A DNA stretch of 64,000 bases from Enoplosus armatus (lineage: Eukaryota > Chordata > Actinopteri > Centrarchiformes > Enoplosidae): assembly GCF_043641665.1 (NCBI RefSeq), contig NC_092199.1, forward strand, positions 17,688,070 through 17,752,069, in the 5' to 3' direction. Positions 34,129 through 45,313 of the stretch are shown here, one piece after another. A program made the position numbers and the translations under genes. The notes beneath the pieces were generated by a model. It saw only the letters and a program-made list of their open reading frames with translations, ran no database searches and was not told where the DNA came from. Every line of letters starts with the position of its first letter. Position 1 is the first letter of the stretch.

Positions 34129-34189
34129 GGAGTGACTAACAGACTGCTTCCCTAAGGACTTGGGGTGTTTGTGTCACTGCATGGAACTG

Positions 34190-34237
34190 AGTGTGTGTGT
34201 GTGTGTGTCCCAGCTGGTGCATGCTCTGTGTGTATGT

Positions 34238-34268
<31 letters not shown>
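34190..34268. repeat. (TG)n microsatellite pair
   Basis: TG runs at 34191-34208 and 34228-34268 separated by CCCAGCTGGTGCATGCTC. Confidence 0.95.
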
Positions 34269-34329
34269 CTGCCAGCAGGCGGGTGGTCTGGGCCGCCCCC
34301 TGTAAAGGTGATGTGTGGCAGCTATTTGG

Positions 34330-34470
34330 AGTCTGGACGTGGCAGGTTAGTTCGCTGCAGCCCGCTAATATTTTATATGGCAGCTCTCTCCAGTCTTATC
34401 ATATTTTATACGGCCGCAATAACAAACTGTCTAGAGAGAAAAAGGGGGACCGCCTGCCACTGCACATGCT
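34330..34470. promoter_or_regulatory. Candidate conserved non-coding block
   Basis: Contains CAGCCCGCTAATATTTTATATGG-like and TCTTATCATATTTTATACGG segments with GGCCGCAATAACAAACTG. No simple repeat; bounded by TG and CA tracts. Inference only. Confidence 0.3.
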
Positions 34471-34488
34471 GCCAGTAGTAAAAACCAG

Positions 34489-34489
<1 letters not shown>

Positions 34490-34521
<32 letters not shown>
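34490..34521. repeat. (CA)n microsatellite
   Basis: CA run of 32 bp. Confidence 0.97.
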
Positions 34522-34522
<1 letters not shown>

Positions 34523-34544
34523 CGACAGGTGCACGGTTAAATGT

Positions 34545-34770
34545 CCTGGTGCGTAACACCGCAATTGACCGATGCAGTGGTCAATTGAGTACTTTTACAG
34601 TAAACAAACAGAGCGAGGCACGCGGAGCGATAACTGGAGCGGCGAGGCACAATTAATGGAACGCGGCCACCAGGACCGGCATGGGCCACTCCGAGAGCAG
34701 AGCCAACACTCATTTGGTTCTATTGTCTAATTCATTTCTGAGCCGGCATCTGTCCCCGTCCTGCTGCCCG
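34545..34770. promoter_or_regulatory. Candidate conserved non-coding block
   Basis: Contains the inverted pair CAATTGACC/GGTCAATTG (34562-34587), a forkhead-type GTAAACAAACA (34600-34610), GCACAATTAATGGAACG and TTGTCTAATTCATTTCTG. Unusually GC-balanced and repeat-free for this window. It lies about 450 bp 3' of the candidate exon on the minus strand, i.e. in its would-be first intron. Inference only. Confidence 0.35.
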
Positions 34771-34775
34771 CGCTG

Positions 34776-34776
<1 letters not shown>

Positions 34777-34808
<32 letters not shown>
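34777..34808. repeat. (CA)n microsatellite
   Basis: CA run of 32 bp. Confidence 0.97.
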
Positions 34809-34811
<3 letters not shown>

Positions 34812-35140
34812 GGGGGGTGGTGGGAGGGTGCTCCTACTCCATGTGTTCATCAATTCAACGCCACTGAGAGTACGCGCGAGTGTGATGGGGAAGAGGCACA
34901 TGATGGAGAACAAAAAAACAAAAAACAAAACAGAAGTTCACCAGCAGCAAGTTATGTAGAGGTGTGACAAAAGTGAGGAGATGTGGATAATGTGAAACTG
35001 AAAGAGGGAGAAAAGAGCAGAGGATCCGTTGGACGGCACAGGCTCGGCTTGCGGGACACTTTGATGGAGGGGTGGGAGATGAGAGTTGAGGGAAAGAGAA
35101 AGCGAAAGGGACAACACAGCGGAAGGAGCAAGCAGGGATG

Positions 35141-35142
<2 letters not shown>

Positions 35143-35173
<31 letters not shown>

Positions 35174-35189
35174 GTTGGGGGGGGGGGGT
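35143..35189. repeat. (TG)n plus poly-G
   Basis: TG run to 35170, then GGGG TT and a G run to about 35189. On the minus strand it lies in the would-be intron, just 3' of the candidate splice donor. Confidence 0.95.
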
Positions 35190-35206
35190 GATGGGTGCTT
35201 TCTTAC

Positions 35207-35332
35207 CTGGGGCAGATAGAGGAAGGCAGGGGGGCATTGCAGAGAGTGGGGTAACATCCCGGACCCGGACAGTAGCACACAGCCGGAGTTCGCCATAGAG
35301 CACAGCATGTGGAGACGGGACACCTTACTCAT
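35207..35332 (-). CDS. Candidate first coding exon of an unidentified host gene
   Basis: On the minus strand an ATG at 35332 opens 42 codons (MSKVSRLHMLCSMANSGC..., ending FLYLPQ) without low complexity. They run to CCCCAG|GTAAGA, a near-consensus 5' splice donor with GT at 35205-35206, in phase 0. Two further in-frame ATGs lie at codons 9 and 13. None has a strong Kozak context (pyrimidine at -3), so the start is uncertain and the exon could be wholly untranslated. Past the donor the frame enters C-rich and CA-repeat DNA, as an intron would. Upstream (35333-35650) resembles a 5' UTR/promoter. I do not recognise the peptide. No second exon could be identified in the window. Known: such GC-richer, donor-ended exons are typical of vertebrate first exons. 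Inferred: that this is one. Confidence 0.3.
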
Positions 35333-35650
35333 AGAGCCTCAGTTAGACCTCTGTTTACCGAAGCTCCGCTCTGTCCTCTGTCCTCTCACCTCTCAGCCTC
35401 ACTCGACCACTCTGTCTGTCTCTCTGTCTGTCCCCTCCCTTCTCGCTCCTCTACTTCTGTGAGCAGCGGCGATGAGCAGCCAGAGTTACTACTTCAGTGG
35501 ATGCTGACGAGGGATGCCCGCGCAGACACACACACACACACACGCACACATCTACACACACACACACACACAAAAACACACACACACACACACACACTAC
35601 TGCGGCTGCCAACACAACTCTGAGCAGCTGAAGCGCCGGACGGACTGTGC
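35333..35650 (-). promoter_or_regulatory. Possible 5' UTR/promoter of the candidate exon
   Basis: On the minus strand, directly upstream of the ATG at 35332, the sequence has balanced or GC-rich composition with CpGs (CGCCGGACGGACTG and GATGCCCGCGCAG on the plus strand) and a GA-rich leader. A compound CA repeat (35525-35597) sits in the middle. No TATA box is obvious. Confidence 0.25.
35524..35597. repeat. Compound (CA)n microsatellite
   Basis: Two to three CA runs interrupted by CGCACACATCT and AAAAA. It produces part of the 197-codon minus-strand pseudo-frame at 35494-36087. Confidence 0.95.
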
Positions 35651-35749
35651 GTGTGTGTGTGTGGGAATCTAATGTGTGCAGACAGGCAAAGTGATGCTTC
35701 TGCTTCTGTCCCTACTCCTCCTCTGTTTACTTTGAGGGAAGAGGTGGAG

Positions 35750-36030
35750 AAGCCAAGGCACGCAAATGGGCATGGAGGAGGGGAGGAGGAGAGACGGAGG
35801 GATGGAGGAGGCAGCGGGAGCGGGGCGGGACAAAGGAGGCTTGGGAGGGTCCTTGAGCAAAGAGAGGGAGCGATTGGAGAAAAGATGAGGGGGCTGAGAG
35901 AGCTGGGAGGGAGGGATTGGAGGGAAGAGGAGTGGCTGGGAGATGGAGGAGGTGGTGGGATGGGGGGGTCTCTGGGGTATTCTAACATCAAATGGGCAAG
36001 CATGAGAGAGAGAGAGAGAGAGAGAAACAG
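35750..36030. repeat. Purine-rich region with (GA)n
   Basis: GGA/GAG-rich plus strand ending in a GA run at 36006-36025. Its complement yields the longest open frame of the window (197 codons: Pro/Ser/Leu-rich, no domain), which I treat as an artefact. Confidence 0.85.
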
Positions 36031-36469
36031 AGAGTGTGCACGCTCACACGCACACACACTGAACACGAGAACAGCTGATCCATGCAATTAACCCTTTCCA
36101 GAGAGGTTCAGGACAGACTGGTTTCTGATAGCTCACCTCATGACAGTAACAGCCGCTACACTGTGCTGGTGTTTTGCCAAGCAGAATAAAAAAAACTCTA
36201 ATCTCAAAAACGAAAACCACAAACCTGCTCTCTCCTCAGAGCGGGGCAAAGACAAAGACATGAAAAACACGACCACTGACTTCCTCCTCAAGACATTATT
36301 CATTTAGCCGTGTGCTACTTCACTTACTTGTTTTGCTTTTGCCCCCCCACCGTCCCTCCCCTCATATATATCTCACTCTCTAATGGTTTGGATGAAAAGT
36401 ATAGCAAGATGGAAAAAAAAGAAAAATCATTTTATTTAAGAAACAATTAAGGACAGAAACAATTCCAGC

Positions 36470-36610
36470 ATGCATTTAAAGCCCTTGCAAAAAAAAAAAT
36501 AATCAAAGAGCTGATGCAATGGCTTAATTGAATTTATAGCTCAGCTGTAGAGATGATATGTTCTTTAAGCGTAGCATTTCCCTAGAAAGAACAGAGCTAA
36601 TGGCGGAATA
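36470..36610. promoter_or_regulatory. Candidate conserved non-coding block
   Basis: Contains TAATCAAAGAGCTGATGC, GGCTTAATTGAATTTATAG and GAGCTAATGGCGGAATAATG. It lies about 1.1 kb upstream of the candidate exon on the minus strand. Inference from composition. Confidence 0.3.
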
Positions 36611-36630
36611 ATGAGATACAGTAAAATATA

Positions 36631-36666
36631 CCCCCCCCCCCCCCACACACACACACACACACACAC
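36631..36666. repeat. Poly-C plus (CA)n
   Basis: Fourteen or so C followed by a CA run. Confidence 0.95.
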
Positions 36667-36961
36667 TTCTGCCTCCCTTTCTTTTCTCTCCCACTGCAGG
36701 GCCTCGGAGGGAGGAGGCAAGCAGCAATTTATTTATATTTTGGGGTTGTATTTGTTGTTTGATGTACTACACACTGACTAAATGATTTAGTTTAATCGGA
36801 GGCTGGTGGAGGGAAGAGGGTTTTATACACCTCCTCTGCTAAGTGGAAGGGAGGGTGGAGGAAACAGAGGGATGGAGGGGAAAAAAAGGAGAGGAATGTA
36901 TTTAACGCAGACAGCGCTGCTTGTTAATTCCACCGTTGCATCTTCTACTGGTCTTAGCCTT

Positions 36962-36973
36962 TCTCTCTCTCTA

Positions 36974-37029
<56 letters not shown>
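36962..37029. repeat. Compound (TC)n(CA)n microsatellite
   Basis: TC run with one TAT interruption passing directly into a CA run of about 40 bp. Confidence 0.97.
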
Positions 37030-37099
37030 CATTTTGTTCAGATCAAGTCTGACTCCCTCTATTCTGATCTCAATACAGTGGCATTGTAGTTTTCAGTGA

Positions 37100-38480
37100 A
37101 TCACTAAGGTTTATTGTAGTTAGTTTACCACATTACTGGGGGTTTGACCCCTAATTTATCACGTTAGAACAGTTCTTGGTATAAACGGTAAAATAATACA
37201 AAGAAAATAGTACAAAAATAAAAATAAAATACAACAAGAAAAATTTAAAAAAAATCACTAAATCAGGACACATGCAGGATACGCACATACCAACCTATCT
37301 GAACAGACATACATGTGTACACATGCAAATCCACCCATCTATCTGTACACATTCATTTCATCCACGGCCACTTCCAGATTATGTATTCAAATCAGTCAAT
37401 ATTGCCTCCGATTTTTAAAAATGATTTTCTCTCATTTTCTCTCATTCATTGAATCCTTAAATGTATTTATATAGTTGTAGATTTACCTGAAAATATTGAG
37501 CATCAAGCTTCGTAAACTCATGCAAATGTCATCCTTGAAAAAAAAAAAAAATTTCATAGAGTCAAACATAAGAATTCATCGAAAGCCACTACTTTCGGGG
37601 GAAAGTCAGCAACTACTTGCAGCATGCCAGTCTGCACCGTTCTGAAACGATGGGACTACACGAGACATGTGTATAGTTTCCATAGCAATGACTCTCTGTA
37701 CTTAAATTCTAACTGCCAGCTCTTCAGTCTTTTTTTTTTGTAGCTGGATATAATTTGTAGCATCTTGAAATATGAATGAGGACATGAGGACAGTGACAGT
37801 GAGATACTTGCTACAGTTGCATTTCTAGGATTGATGAAACGGCGAAAAACGTGAAACAAAATTCCAGGTTGAACCTTTTTTATGGTCAAGTAGTTTGTTA
37901 TGACCCAAAATTAAAGCTGCAGGCCGCAAGGATTGTGTTTGAAGTATTTCCTCAAATAAAAGTCGGTAGTCAAATAAAAGCTGGGTCTCAAATAATGGCT
38001 GGGGCCCCCCCGTGGTCGCCACTAACGCCTCTGCACCAGTGCACAACAGCTACCTCAGCCCCATCTTGCCACAGTGAGCTTGCCTTTGATAATGGCCACG
38101 AACAATAGAATGTTTCATTTCATTTCATTGTATATTTCATTTGTATTTAGTTTAGACAGATACTGCACAGATATGGACATTGAAAGTGCAGTGAAAGGTG
38201 TAATGTTGCAGGCAAACTATAGGTTCTGCAATGCACTGCTCAGGTACGCAGTGTGGCCTGGGCCTTACCAACAAAGGCTGGTCCCAAATACAGGCTGGGG
38301 GGGGGGGCAAGGGTGAACCCCTGGTGCCTGTTATACAAAGTCTGTGCCAACTAAGCATAACATACACTTCCATCACTTTAATTTAATACACTCAACAATA
38401 TAAGCATGCTATTGTCATTTTACTTTCAAGTAAAGGAACTGCGCAAATGACTAATTACAATGTATGCAGCACCCCACCCC
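37100..38480. other. No gene seen
   Basis: AT-rich with A homopolymers. Around 37955-38010 are direct repeats of AGTCGGTAGTCAAATAAAAG / GCTGGGTCTCAAATAATGGC type wording, echoed at 38275-38300 (GGCTGGTCCCAAATACAGGC). Confidence 0.45.
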
Positions 38481-38484
38481 CTCT

Positions 38485-38740
38485 GAATTGGATGTATGTG
38501 TTCAGGACATGTTGCCAGATGCCTCCACTGAGTTTCATCAGGATTGCTCTAAAACAACTTTTTTTTTTAGAGGACACTCAGTTGGATAAGTGTGTCAAAT
38601 TTCAAGTCAATCGGATTCACTGTGTGAGGGGCCTCTCCAAATTCAAGTCCAGCTGAAACGGATCAGTGTCACACCGCTGAAGATTTCATCTGCAATGTTC
38701 CAAAGCGGTCTCGTCTTGTCGCGAGTCTTTGGTCTGAACT
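38485..38740 (+). repeat. Possible interspersed repeat (LINE 3' UTR-like)
   Basis: TTTCATCAGGATTGCTC and GTGTCAAATTTCAAGTCAAT, then CGGATTCACTGTGTGAGGGG, resemble a repeat 3' region seen in fish genomes. Weak, by wording only. Confidence 0.3.
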
Positions 38741-39459
38741 GGCCTCAAGGTGGAATTTAGTTAAATTGATTCTGAATTGGTTTCAAAAATGAATTTGACG
38801 AAGATTTCTTTTTTCAGGTGAGTAAAACAGACGTTTTGAAAAAAAGTTGTCAAGTCGTTTGATCCCTCTTCATTTACTTCATGATTACAATTATCCAACA
38901 GTGTAGCCACACACACACACACACACACACAGGCTGATCGAATGGCTCCATCTCCAGTCTAGCTGTAATGTTTCATTATCAACGTCTTGAATCTCATGAG
39001 CTTGTGTGCTCATGTGTGTATATTATGTATGTTGGTTTTATATCAAATCCAGTGCAAAATATATTGAGTGCTACATTACATTTAAAACAGACTTTTAATG
39101 CGGTTTTAATAAGAAAAAAAATATACCCTAAAATGTTCTCCTCCACTTAACGTCATGGTGAAATGAAAAACGATGCCATTTTGTATTTAGATTGGGCAAA
39201 TCATCTTATCTGATATTATCAGGTGAAAGAAAATAGAGAGTGTAGAAACTGTCACATGCATTTCTAATCCGGCCAAACACTACGTAATTACAACCCTAAA
39301 TGTATCCAAACCCACTCCTGATGTTAATTTGCAATCCAGCAACCTTTGTCGGGCTCACAGGCTCACTTCAAATTGAAGCGGTCTCACTTTCGAGTCAGAA
39401 CTACTTGATTTTCCAAAGTTTGGGTGTCTCAACCCAAAAAACAAAAAAAGAAACGGCAA

Positions 39460-40085
39460 CACTTTATATTAAGGTACACATAAGCACCATGAACTAGTTG
39501 CTTATTAGCATGCACAGTAGTAGTAGTAGCATATTGGCTCTGTACATGAATTAATATCTGCAATATGCTTTGCTCAGTATGGGCCTTATAAGGTGGTAGT
39601 GCCACAAGGAGGCAACTTTAGAATATGGAACCTGTGTGGATAAATAAGTGACACTCTACTAGTGAATTAGACCTCGCTTTACAATGGAGAACATATTCTG
39701 AGTTAGAAAGACTTCATTTACAGTTATTTGGACACTATTAACACTAGTTTTGTGTTTTGTTAGATAAGAATAGATTATATTTATTAAGTGTCATTAAGGG
39801 AGAATGAATTTTCTTGTGTATTACCACCTTATGAGGCCCATACTGAGCAAAGTATATTACGATCCTAATTCATGTACAACAACTTCCCTTCGATCGATAA
39901 GAAATAATTAGGAAGTTATGGAGGGAAAACTCTTAGTTTATGGCCTAGTAGTTGCAGAATATGGTCATGCAAAATAAGGCATTAATAAGTGCTTTATAAT
40001 GACTAATAAAGAGCCAATATGCTACTAGTATGCATGCTAATAAGCAACTACTTAATAGTGAATATGTGTACCTTGATATAAAGTG
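39460..40085. mobile_element. Long fold-back DNA element (nested inverted arms)
   Basis: The left arm starts CACTTTATATTAAGGTACAC. It continues through TTGCTTATTAGCATGC and AGTAGCATATTGGCTCT to CAGTATGGGCCTTATAAGGT (about 39598). Its reverse complement appears in two blocks: inner 39822-39878 (TACCACCTTATGAGGCCCAT...) and outer 40008-40085 (AGAGCCAATATGCTACTAG ... ACCTTGATATAAAGTG). About 130 bp separates the two right-hand blocks, and a 220-bp spacer lies at the centre. Teleost MITEs with this terminus are familiar to me; superfamily uncertain. No coding sequence; the 65- and 99-codon frames are incidental. Confidence 0.85.
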
Positions 40086-40339
40086 AAAAAAACATGTTAA
40101 TCTCGAGCACAGGCTGCAACAACCAATTGAAAAAGGAGTCAAATCTCAAAGTTTTCATGTTATTGATAAAAAACAAATAAAATACGCAAAATGAAACAAG
40201 CAATGTATCCCAAGATACGAACAATACATATATATACAAATAGTTCATACAGAAAATTCCGGCGCGCAACGGGAGAAAACAAGCCACGCTTCCATCAGTC
40301 CGCCCTGCAGCGTGGTGATTGTTTCCTCGCCAACCGTGA

Positions 40340-40930
40340 GATTTCAATTTAAAATTTAAAATCGGTTTGTGATTTCAGCTTAAGTGTATTTTTTTTTCTC
40401 TTTTGCATAAAAATTTCGTCTGGTGCAGCTTCAATGCAATCTCCGCTTTCTTGTCCTCTCGGCCGCTCAATAAACTGTCACCAATTACTTGTAACCTCCA
40501 ATGCATTTTATTGCTCGTAATGCATAATGTCATATCAAGAGGTGAGGCAGTGGCATGTTGATGAGTGTCCTCCTCTGAAATGTAAAGTAGAACACACAGA
40601 CAACATTGCTCACTCCATCTTAACCAATGCAAATGACACCTACTGTTGTCGTCTAGTATCATCTGTTATTGATCTTTCTTGCCACGGTCACACCTCTCAA
40701 GGAGCTTTGGCAGCTTTTTTTTTTTTTTTGCAGTATTTTTTTATTCATTTATTCACTCACTCTTTCTTTGAGTGTTACCTGGTTGCCTGATAAAAACTTA
40801 AAAGGCCGGTGGCATTGAAGCTTCAAAGCCACGCCTCATCATCAAAGCCAGTTTGAACATATTGAAATATTTATCATTTTTATTCTCAGAGCAGATGGAT
40901 CTGCTGGTTATTGATACCATGGAAAGCATA
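40340..40930. other. No gene seen
   Basis: Overlapping open frames at 40375-40790 on both strands lack domains. A poly-T lies at 40716-40730. Confidence 0.45.
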
Positions 40931-40935
40931 GGTGG

Positions 40936-40937
<2 letters not shown>

Positions 40938-40986
<49 letters not shown>

Positions 40987-40999
40987 GGGGGGGGGGGGG
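40938..40999. repeat. (TG)n plus poly-G
   Basis: TG run of about 46 bp running into 16 G. Confidence 0.97.
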
Positions 41000-41546
41000 C
41001 TGAGCATGGGGCTAGGGGTTAGCGTGTGTGGGTTCAGGTGAGTGTGTGTTTGCACTACTTAAATATAGCACAAAAAAAACAGAGACGAACTCAATCGGAG
41101 CGAAAACAACACAACCACAAGAACGCAAACGGGTGGCCGGTAAGGGCGAGCGAGTGAGAGTCAATGGAAATGAGTTAAGGCAAAATGAGAAAGCGAGAGA
41201 GAGAGAGAGACACACCGCCTGTAGCAGGAGCCCTTATGCAAAGCGCAGCGCAGGTTGACTCTGCAGGAAAAGTGACTTTGAAAGCAGCGGCCGGTCCCTG
41301 CTGGCGAGGCGGTGTTTAGAAAGAGAGGGATTGTTGAGGGGAATCAAAGCGGCCTGAGACTTGACAGGGCGACGACATTAGCCATTCTCCTCCCTTCATC
41401 CCCTAAGGTGCTTGTCCTCTGCAAGGTGGAACCGCGCTCTCAAAGTCAGGGAAGAAACAAAAAGAAGAACATTTGCTTCACACACACACACACACACACA
41501 CTCTGCCACTTTGTACTTTTTTTTTTTTACCTCTGCTTCCTTTTCG

Positions 41547-41573
41547 TTCCTCCTCCTCCTCCTCCTCCTCCTC
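41547..41573. repeat. (TCC)n microsatellite
   Basis: Nine TCC units, 45 bp after a CA run (41480-41501). Confidence 0.96.
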
Positions 41574-41706
41574 ACTTATGTCTGTCTTTTAATGTCTCTA
41601 CAAGGGTATCTGCAACACTGTTGGTAGCATTTAATGTTAAGCCCCTTGTTTAGCATTCATAAGCAGTATATTACACAGTCGAGTCATATTAAGGTGTACA
41701 CTATAA

Positions 41707-42031
41707 CAGTGGTTCCTAAAACCATCACGGGTCACCAAAGCTCCACGGGGGGGTGGGGGGTTTGAGAAGACCTCTTAATTTTAAGGGTTTAAGAAATTTT
41801 CATACATATAAAATAGAATATACATGCATTTAATCAATTTCTGTGAAGAAGACAACTACATTTAAGGGTCATTTTTGAAGTTTATGTCTTTATTTATTCA
41901 TCATAAAGCCAGGCTGCTTGGACTATTAAAACGTATGCATGATAGTGAAATTAAAGGAAAATCATAATCAAAAATAGTCTGTTCAGTGTAGGGCAGTCAG
42001 TGTATATAAAATGGTAAAATGGGAACCACTG
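41707..42031 (+). mobile_element. hAT-type non-autonomous element with 8-bp target duplication
   Basis: Begins CAGTGGTTCC and ends GGAACCACTG, perfect 10-bp terminal inverted repeats of hAT type. The flanking octamers CACTATAA (41699-41706) and CTCTATAA (42032-42039) agree at 7 of 8 positions, as expected for a hAT target-site duplication with one later change. The 325-bp interior encodes nothing. Shares GTCAGTGTATATA-ATGGTAAAA with the remnant at 14394. Confidence 0.92.
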
Positions 42032-42039
42032 CTCTATAA

Positions 42040-43900
42040 CACACACTATGACAGTTTAGCATCTGTACAAAGACATGAGGATAATGAATAATTCACAATA
42101 TAATACGTCACAGTTGTAATCAGATTTGTCTTCATATATTCTTATGAATATGAATGTTTTTTATTTATTCATTTATAAATGTGTCTTCACCCTCCATGAC
42201 AAGAGCAAAGCCATGTGTCTGAAAGCTCTGGCAGGGATCTACTAAGTGGACCTACAATTTCCTAGGTCAAGAGCAAACCTTGAAGATCACAACATACGAG
42301 AAATGTGTCAAAATATTAAACATCGATATAGTTTAACAAGTCAAGTTCAGAGTACTCTTTATTATGAGGAGTACATTACGATTATACCTTCTCACTGTAA
42401 CTCAAAGTACTTTTTTTTTTTTTACACCCTTCTTTACTTAAAAATACAAATGTTACAGCCACCATGTCATTGTCTTAAATTGGATGGCTTACATGGGAAC
42501 ATAATCTTTCTCACCTTCAAGTGTCCATTCTTCACTTGTACATTTTAACATGGTAAAAGACATCAACTAGTCAGCGACAGGTGGGGGCTTCATTCCTCAA
42601 GCGTTACCACTCTTGTCACAAACTGTCCGTGACTCACAGCCCCGAGTGGGTCCACTTGATTACTACCCCAGCGAACGCTGGTGTCGCATCGGCTGGGCGG
42701 AGTTTGTCATCAAATTGAAGTAAAATAAGAACAAAATGGGCCCAGTGTTAGAATATTGGACAGCTAGTTTCGCTGGATTAAAAAAAAAAGTGTTTGTGTG
42801 TGTTTGTGGAGGGGGGCAAAGATGTGTGCATGCGCCGACTGTGCATGCAATCTGTCACAGTCGCTTCCTGTTTGTTTTTGTATCTTTTCTTACTTTTTTC
42901 CTTTATTCCTTTAATTTTCACATTTTAGCTACTCAGTTTTTGAAGTTGCGCCCTCTCAAAACATGCTGGTGGAGAGTGTCCTGGCACTTTTTTTCAGAAA
43001 TGCTTTCGTTCGGACACGGCACAGTCGCGCAGCAACTTCTCTTACTTACTTACTGTACTCCAGAGAATTTTGTCTAATTTCCCCTCCTGGAAAAGCATTT
43101 CTGATCCTGATTTGTTCATGTGTGTGATCATGTGATCACAGCGATGTTATCAATCTTTCATTGACTGTTTATACACAGTTACAAACGCTTCATAGAAGTG
43201 ACATTGTTGAGAAAATGATGATGATGACGTTGCTTATGCTATTTCAAACCAACAGGAGAAACTTGGGAGGTATGACCTGACACAAATACACTTTTTTTTT
43301 TTTTTTTTACTGTTTGCTTTGTTGATCATGTGCAAAACATTTCCCTTTTCATAATGACTATTTGAGCTGAAATCAGAAATCAGGGTAGGGTGAAAACAAA
43401 CAAAAAAAACATGTACGTACTTGACAGAATTACAATAACGTGTACAATGAGCTCTGTGGACCAGAGAGCTAACATGACAAGAGCAGAGAATATAATGGTT
43501 TATGTGTTTCTGTGTGGAAGAAACAGAGAGAGAGAGAAGAAAGTGAAGAGAAGAGTAAAAGAAACAGTATGTGAGTTCAGGCAGAGAATAAACAACTAGA
43601 GATAAATGGGAGCAGAAGTAGGGAGAATTAGTGTGTGTGTGTGTGTGAATGTGTCAGAGAGAGCAAGAGAGAGGATTCCCAGTACCAGATTCACATTTCC
43701 TGAAACAGCTGGTGACGGTAGTTTTTTTTGCAAATATCACTCAAAACAGGAGGAAACTGAATTTGTTCGGGATTATTTTCTGTGGCGGAGAATTCCCGGT
43801 GGCCTGGCCCCGTGTTAACAATGCTAAATGAAATGGGTAAATCAAAGCCAAAAACATCACAGGGCAGCTGCAATGCCTGCTTCTAACCTCATGGCATAAT
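42040..43900. other. No gene seen
   Basis: T homopolymers at 42411-42423 and 43291-43308, short TG runs, no recognised domain. The 113-codon frame at 42736-43077 has no features I can defend. Confidence 0.45.
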
Positions 43901-43913
43901 ATCTGTCTGTCCA

Positions 43914-43914
<1 letters not shown>

Positions 43915-43982
<68 letters not shown>
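43915..43982. repeat. (CA)n microsatellite, 68 bp
   Basis: The longest uninterrupted dinucleotide run in the window. Confidence 0.98.
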
Positions 43983-43983
<1 letters not shown>

Positions 43984-44542
43984 CGTGTTGTTCGTGCGGA
44001 GGGAAAATGGTCAACACAGGTGAAAGAGAGAACGAGGGAAAAGGGAAAAAAGTGGAGCTGAGAAAGGGACCCTGGAGGGAGGTGCCGCCAGATGCTGCAA
44101 AATATATAAAGATGTGTTCTCGAGCAAAGGGACGTGGGCTCGTCTTAAAAAAAAAAAACACGCCCTCAGCACGTCATAATATCACGAGTTGATTCAATGT
44201 TTTAAAAAACGCATAAATGGCATCAATCATGCCATGTAGGAAAGCAGGAGATGCACACGCATGAAAATAAATTTAAGAGTTCAACGCAACTCTGCAGCGC
44301 TGAGGACATGCCAGGTGCAAAACACAGACTGCAAAAATTACAAAACGATTTTACACGTGAATATTTATTCCTATAGCCTTAAATGTGGAAGCCCAATAGC
44401 CAAACTCTAGACAAAATACACTCATACAGGTGATGTTGTGCTGAAGACAAAGATACCAAACATTTAGAGTGGTATATAGAGGCAAGATCCAAAGTATTCA
44501 AAAAAAGACCATCAAGACCTCTAAGGTGTTTAACATCTACAT

Positions 44543-45313
44543 CAGGGGGTATTCAACTAAAATTCGAAGAGGTCCAGTTAGAGAAAATGTCCTCAAGCAA
44601 AGGTCCGGAACATCCTAATGTCTGACTTGCGTTGTGATTTTGTGTGATATATACTGAAGTAGCCTAGTAGTTGTATCAACGTCTGCATGTAATCAACAAA
44701 TCAAATAAAGAAAGTACCATTCAAAAACATTCTGACAATATTTATTGTCACTTAACATTGAACTATACAGATATATAATACTGTAGATATGTATAATGTC
44801 CTTCTCTCATTAAGTAAAAGAAGGGCTGCATTTAAAAATAAAATAGAGAAAATAAATAAAGTAGCTTTTGAAAAATTGTGCATTAAAATAAAGTGCTTAA
44901 TTTTAGAAAAACTAAATAAAGTGTAGCAGCAGCTTGAGTTTCTCTGTTAACTGTTTCACATCTTAACAGTCTCTCCCCCTGTGTCGTTCACTCGTCTTAT
45001 CATCGGTCACTCGCCTCTCACCTCTCTCGTCTGTCTGTATTCAGAGTCGCAATGTTTATCGCCCTGGAATGCACAGATTTGATTGGCTGAGTAGCATCAC
45101 GTGGGCTGGCTTAACTTGTATGCAATTGGTCTGTGAGTTTCCTGATCAGCTGAACCAGCGCCGTAAAGACTAGAAAAGCTGCGCCGGTTAAAATAGAAGC
45201 GGCCTGCCAAAATTTAAAATCCCTTAATAATTTATGGATTACAGGTCCGAGTCCGTATAGGACGGCGTCTGGGTCCGGACTCGGACCGCGGTCCGCCTGT
45301 TAGTGACCCCATG
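44543..45313 (+). mobile_element. Complete hAT-type non-autonomous element with perfect 8-bp target duplication
   Basis: Starts CAGGGGGTATTCAACTAA and ends ...TTAGTGACCCCATG, imperfect inverted termini. It is bracketed by the identical octamer ATCTACAT (44535-44542 and 45314-45321). The 5' part reads GAGGTCCAGTTAGAG and AGGTCCGGAAC. The 3' subterminal region is a C/G-rich array of GTCCG words (GGTCCGGACTCGGACCGCGG). An AT-rich middle (44690-44930) carries many AATAAA words, and 45061-45160 contains two short ATTGG/CACGTG-bearing segments. No transposase frame remains. This terminus type is common in percomorph genomes. Confidence 0.95.

Noticed and set aside
35494..36087. 197-codon minus-strand open frame, the longest in the window
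   Set aside because: It covers GA-rich and CA-repeat DNA. The peptide is Pro/Ser/Leu and Cys/Val repeats with no domain, as expected from compositional bias.
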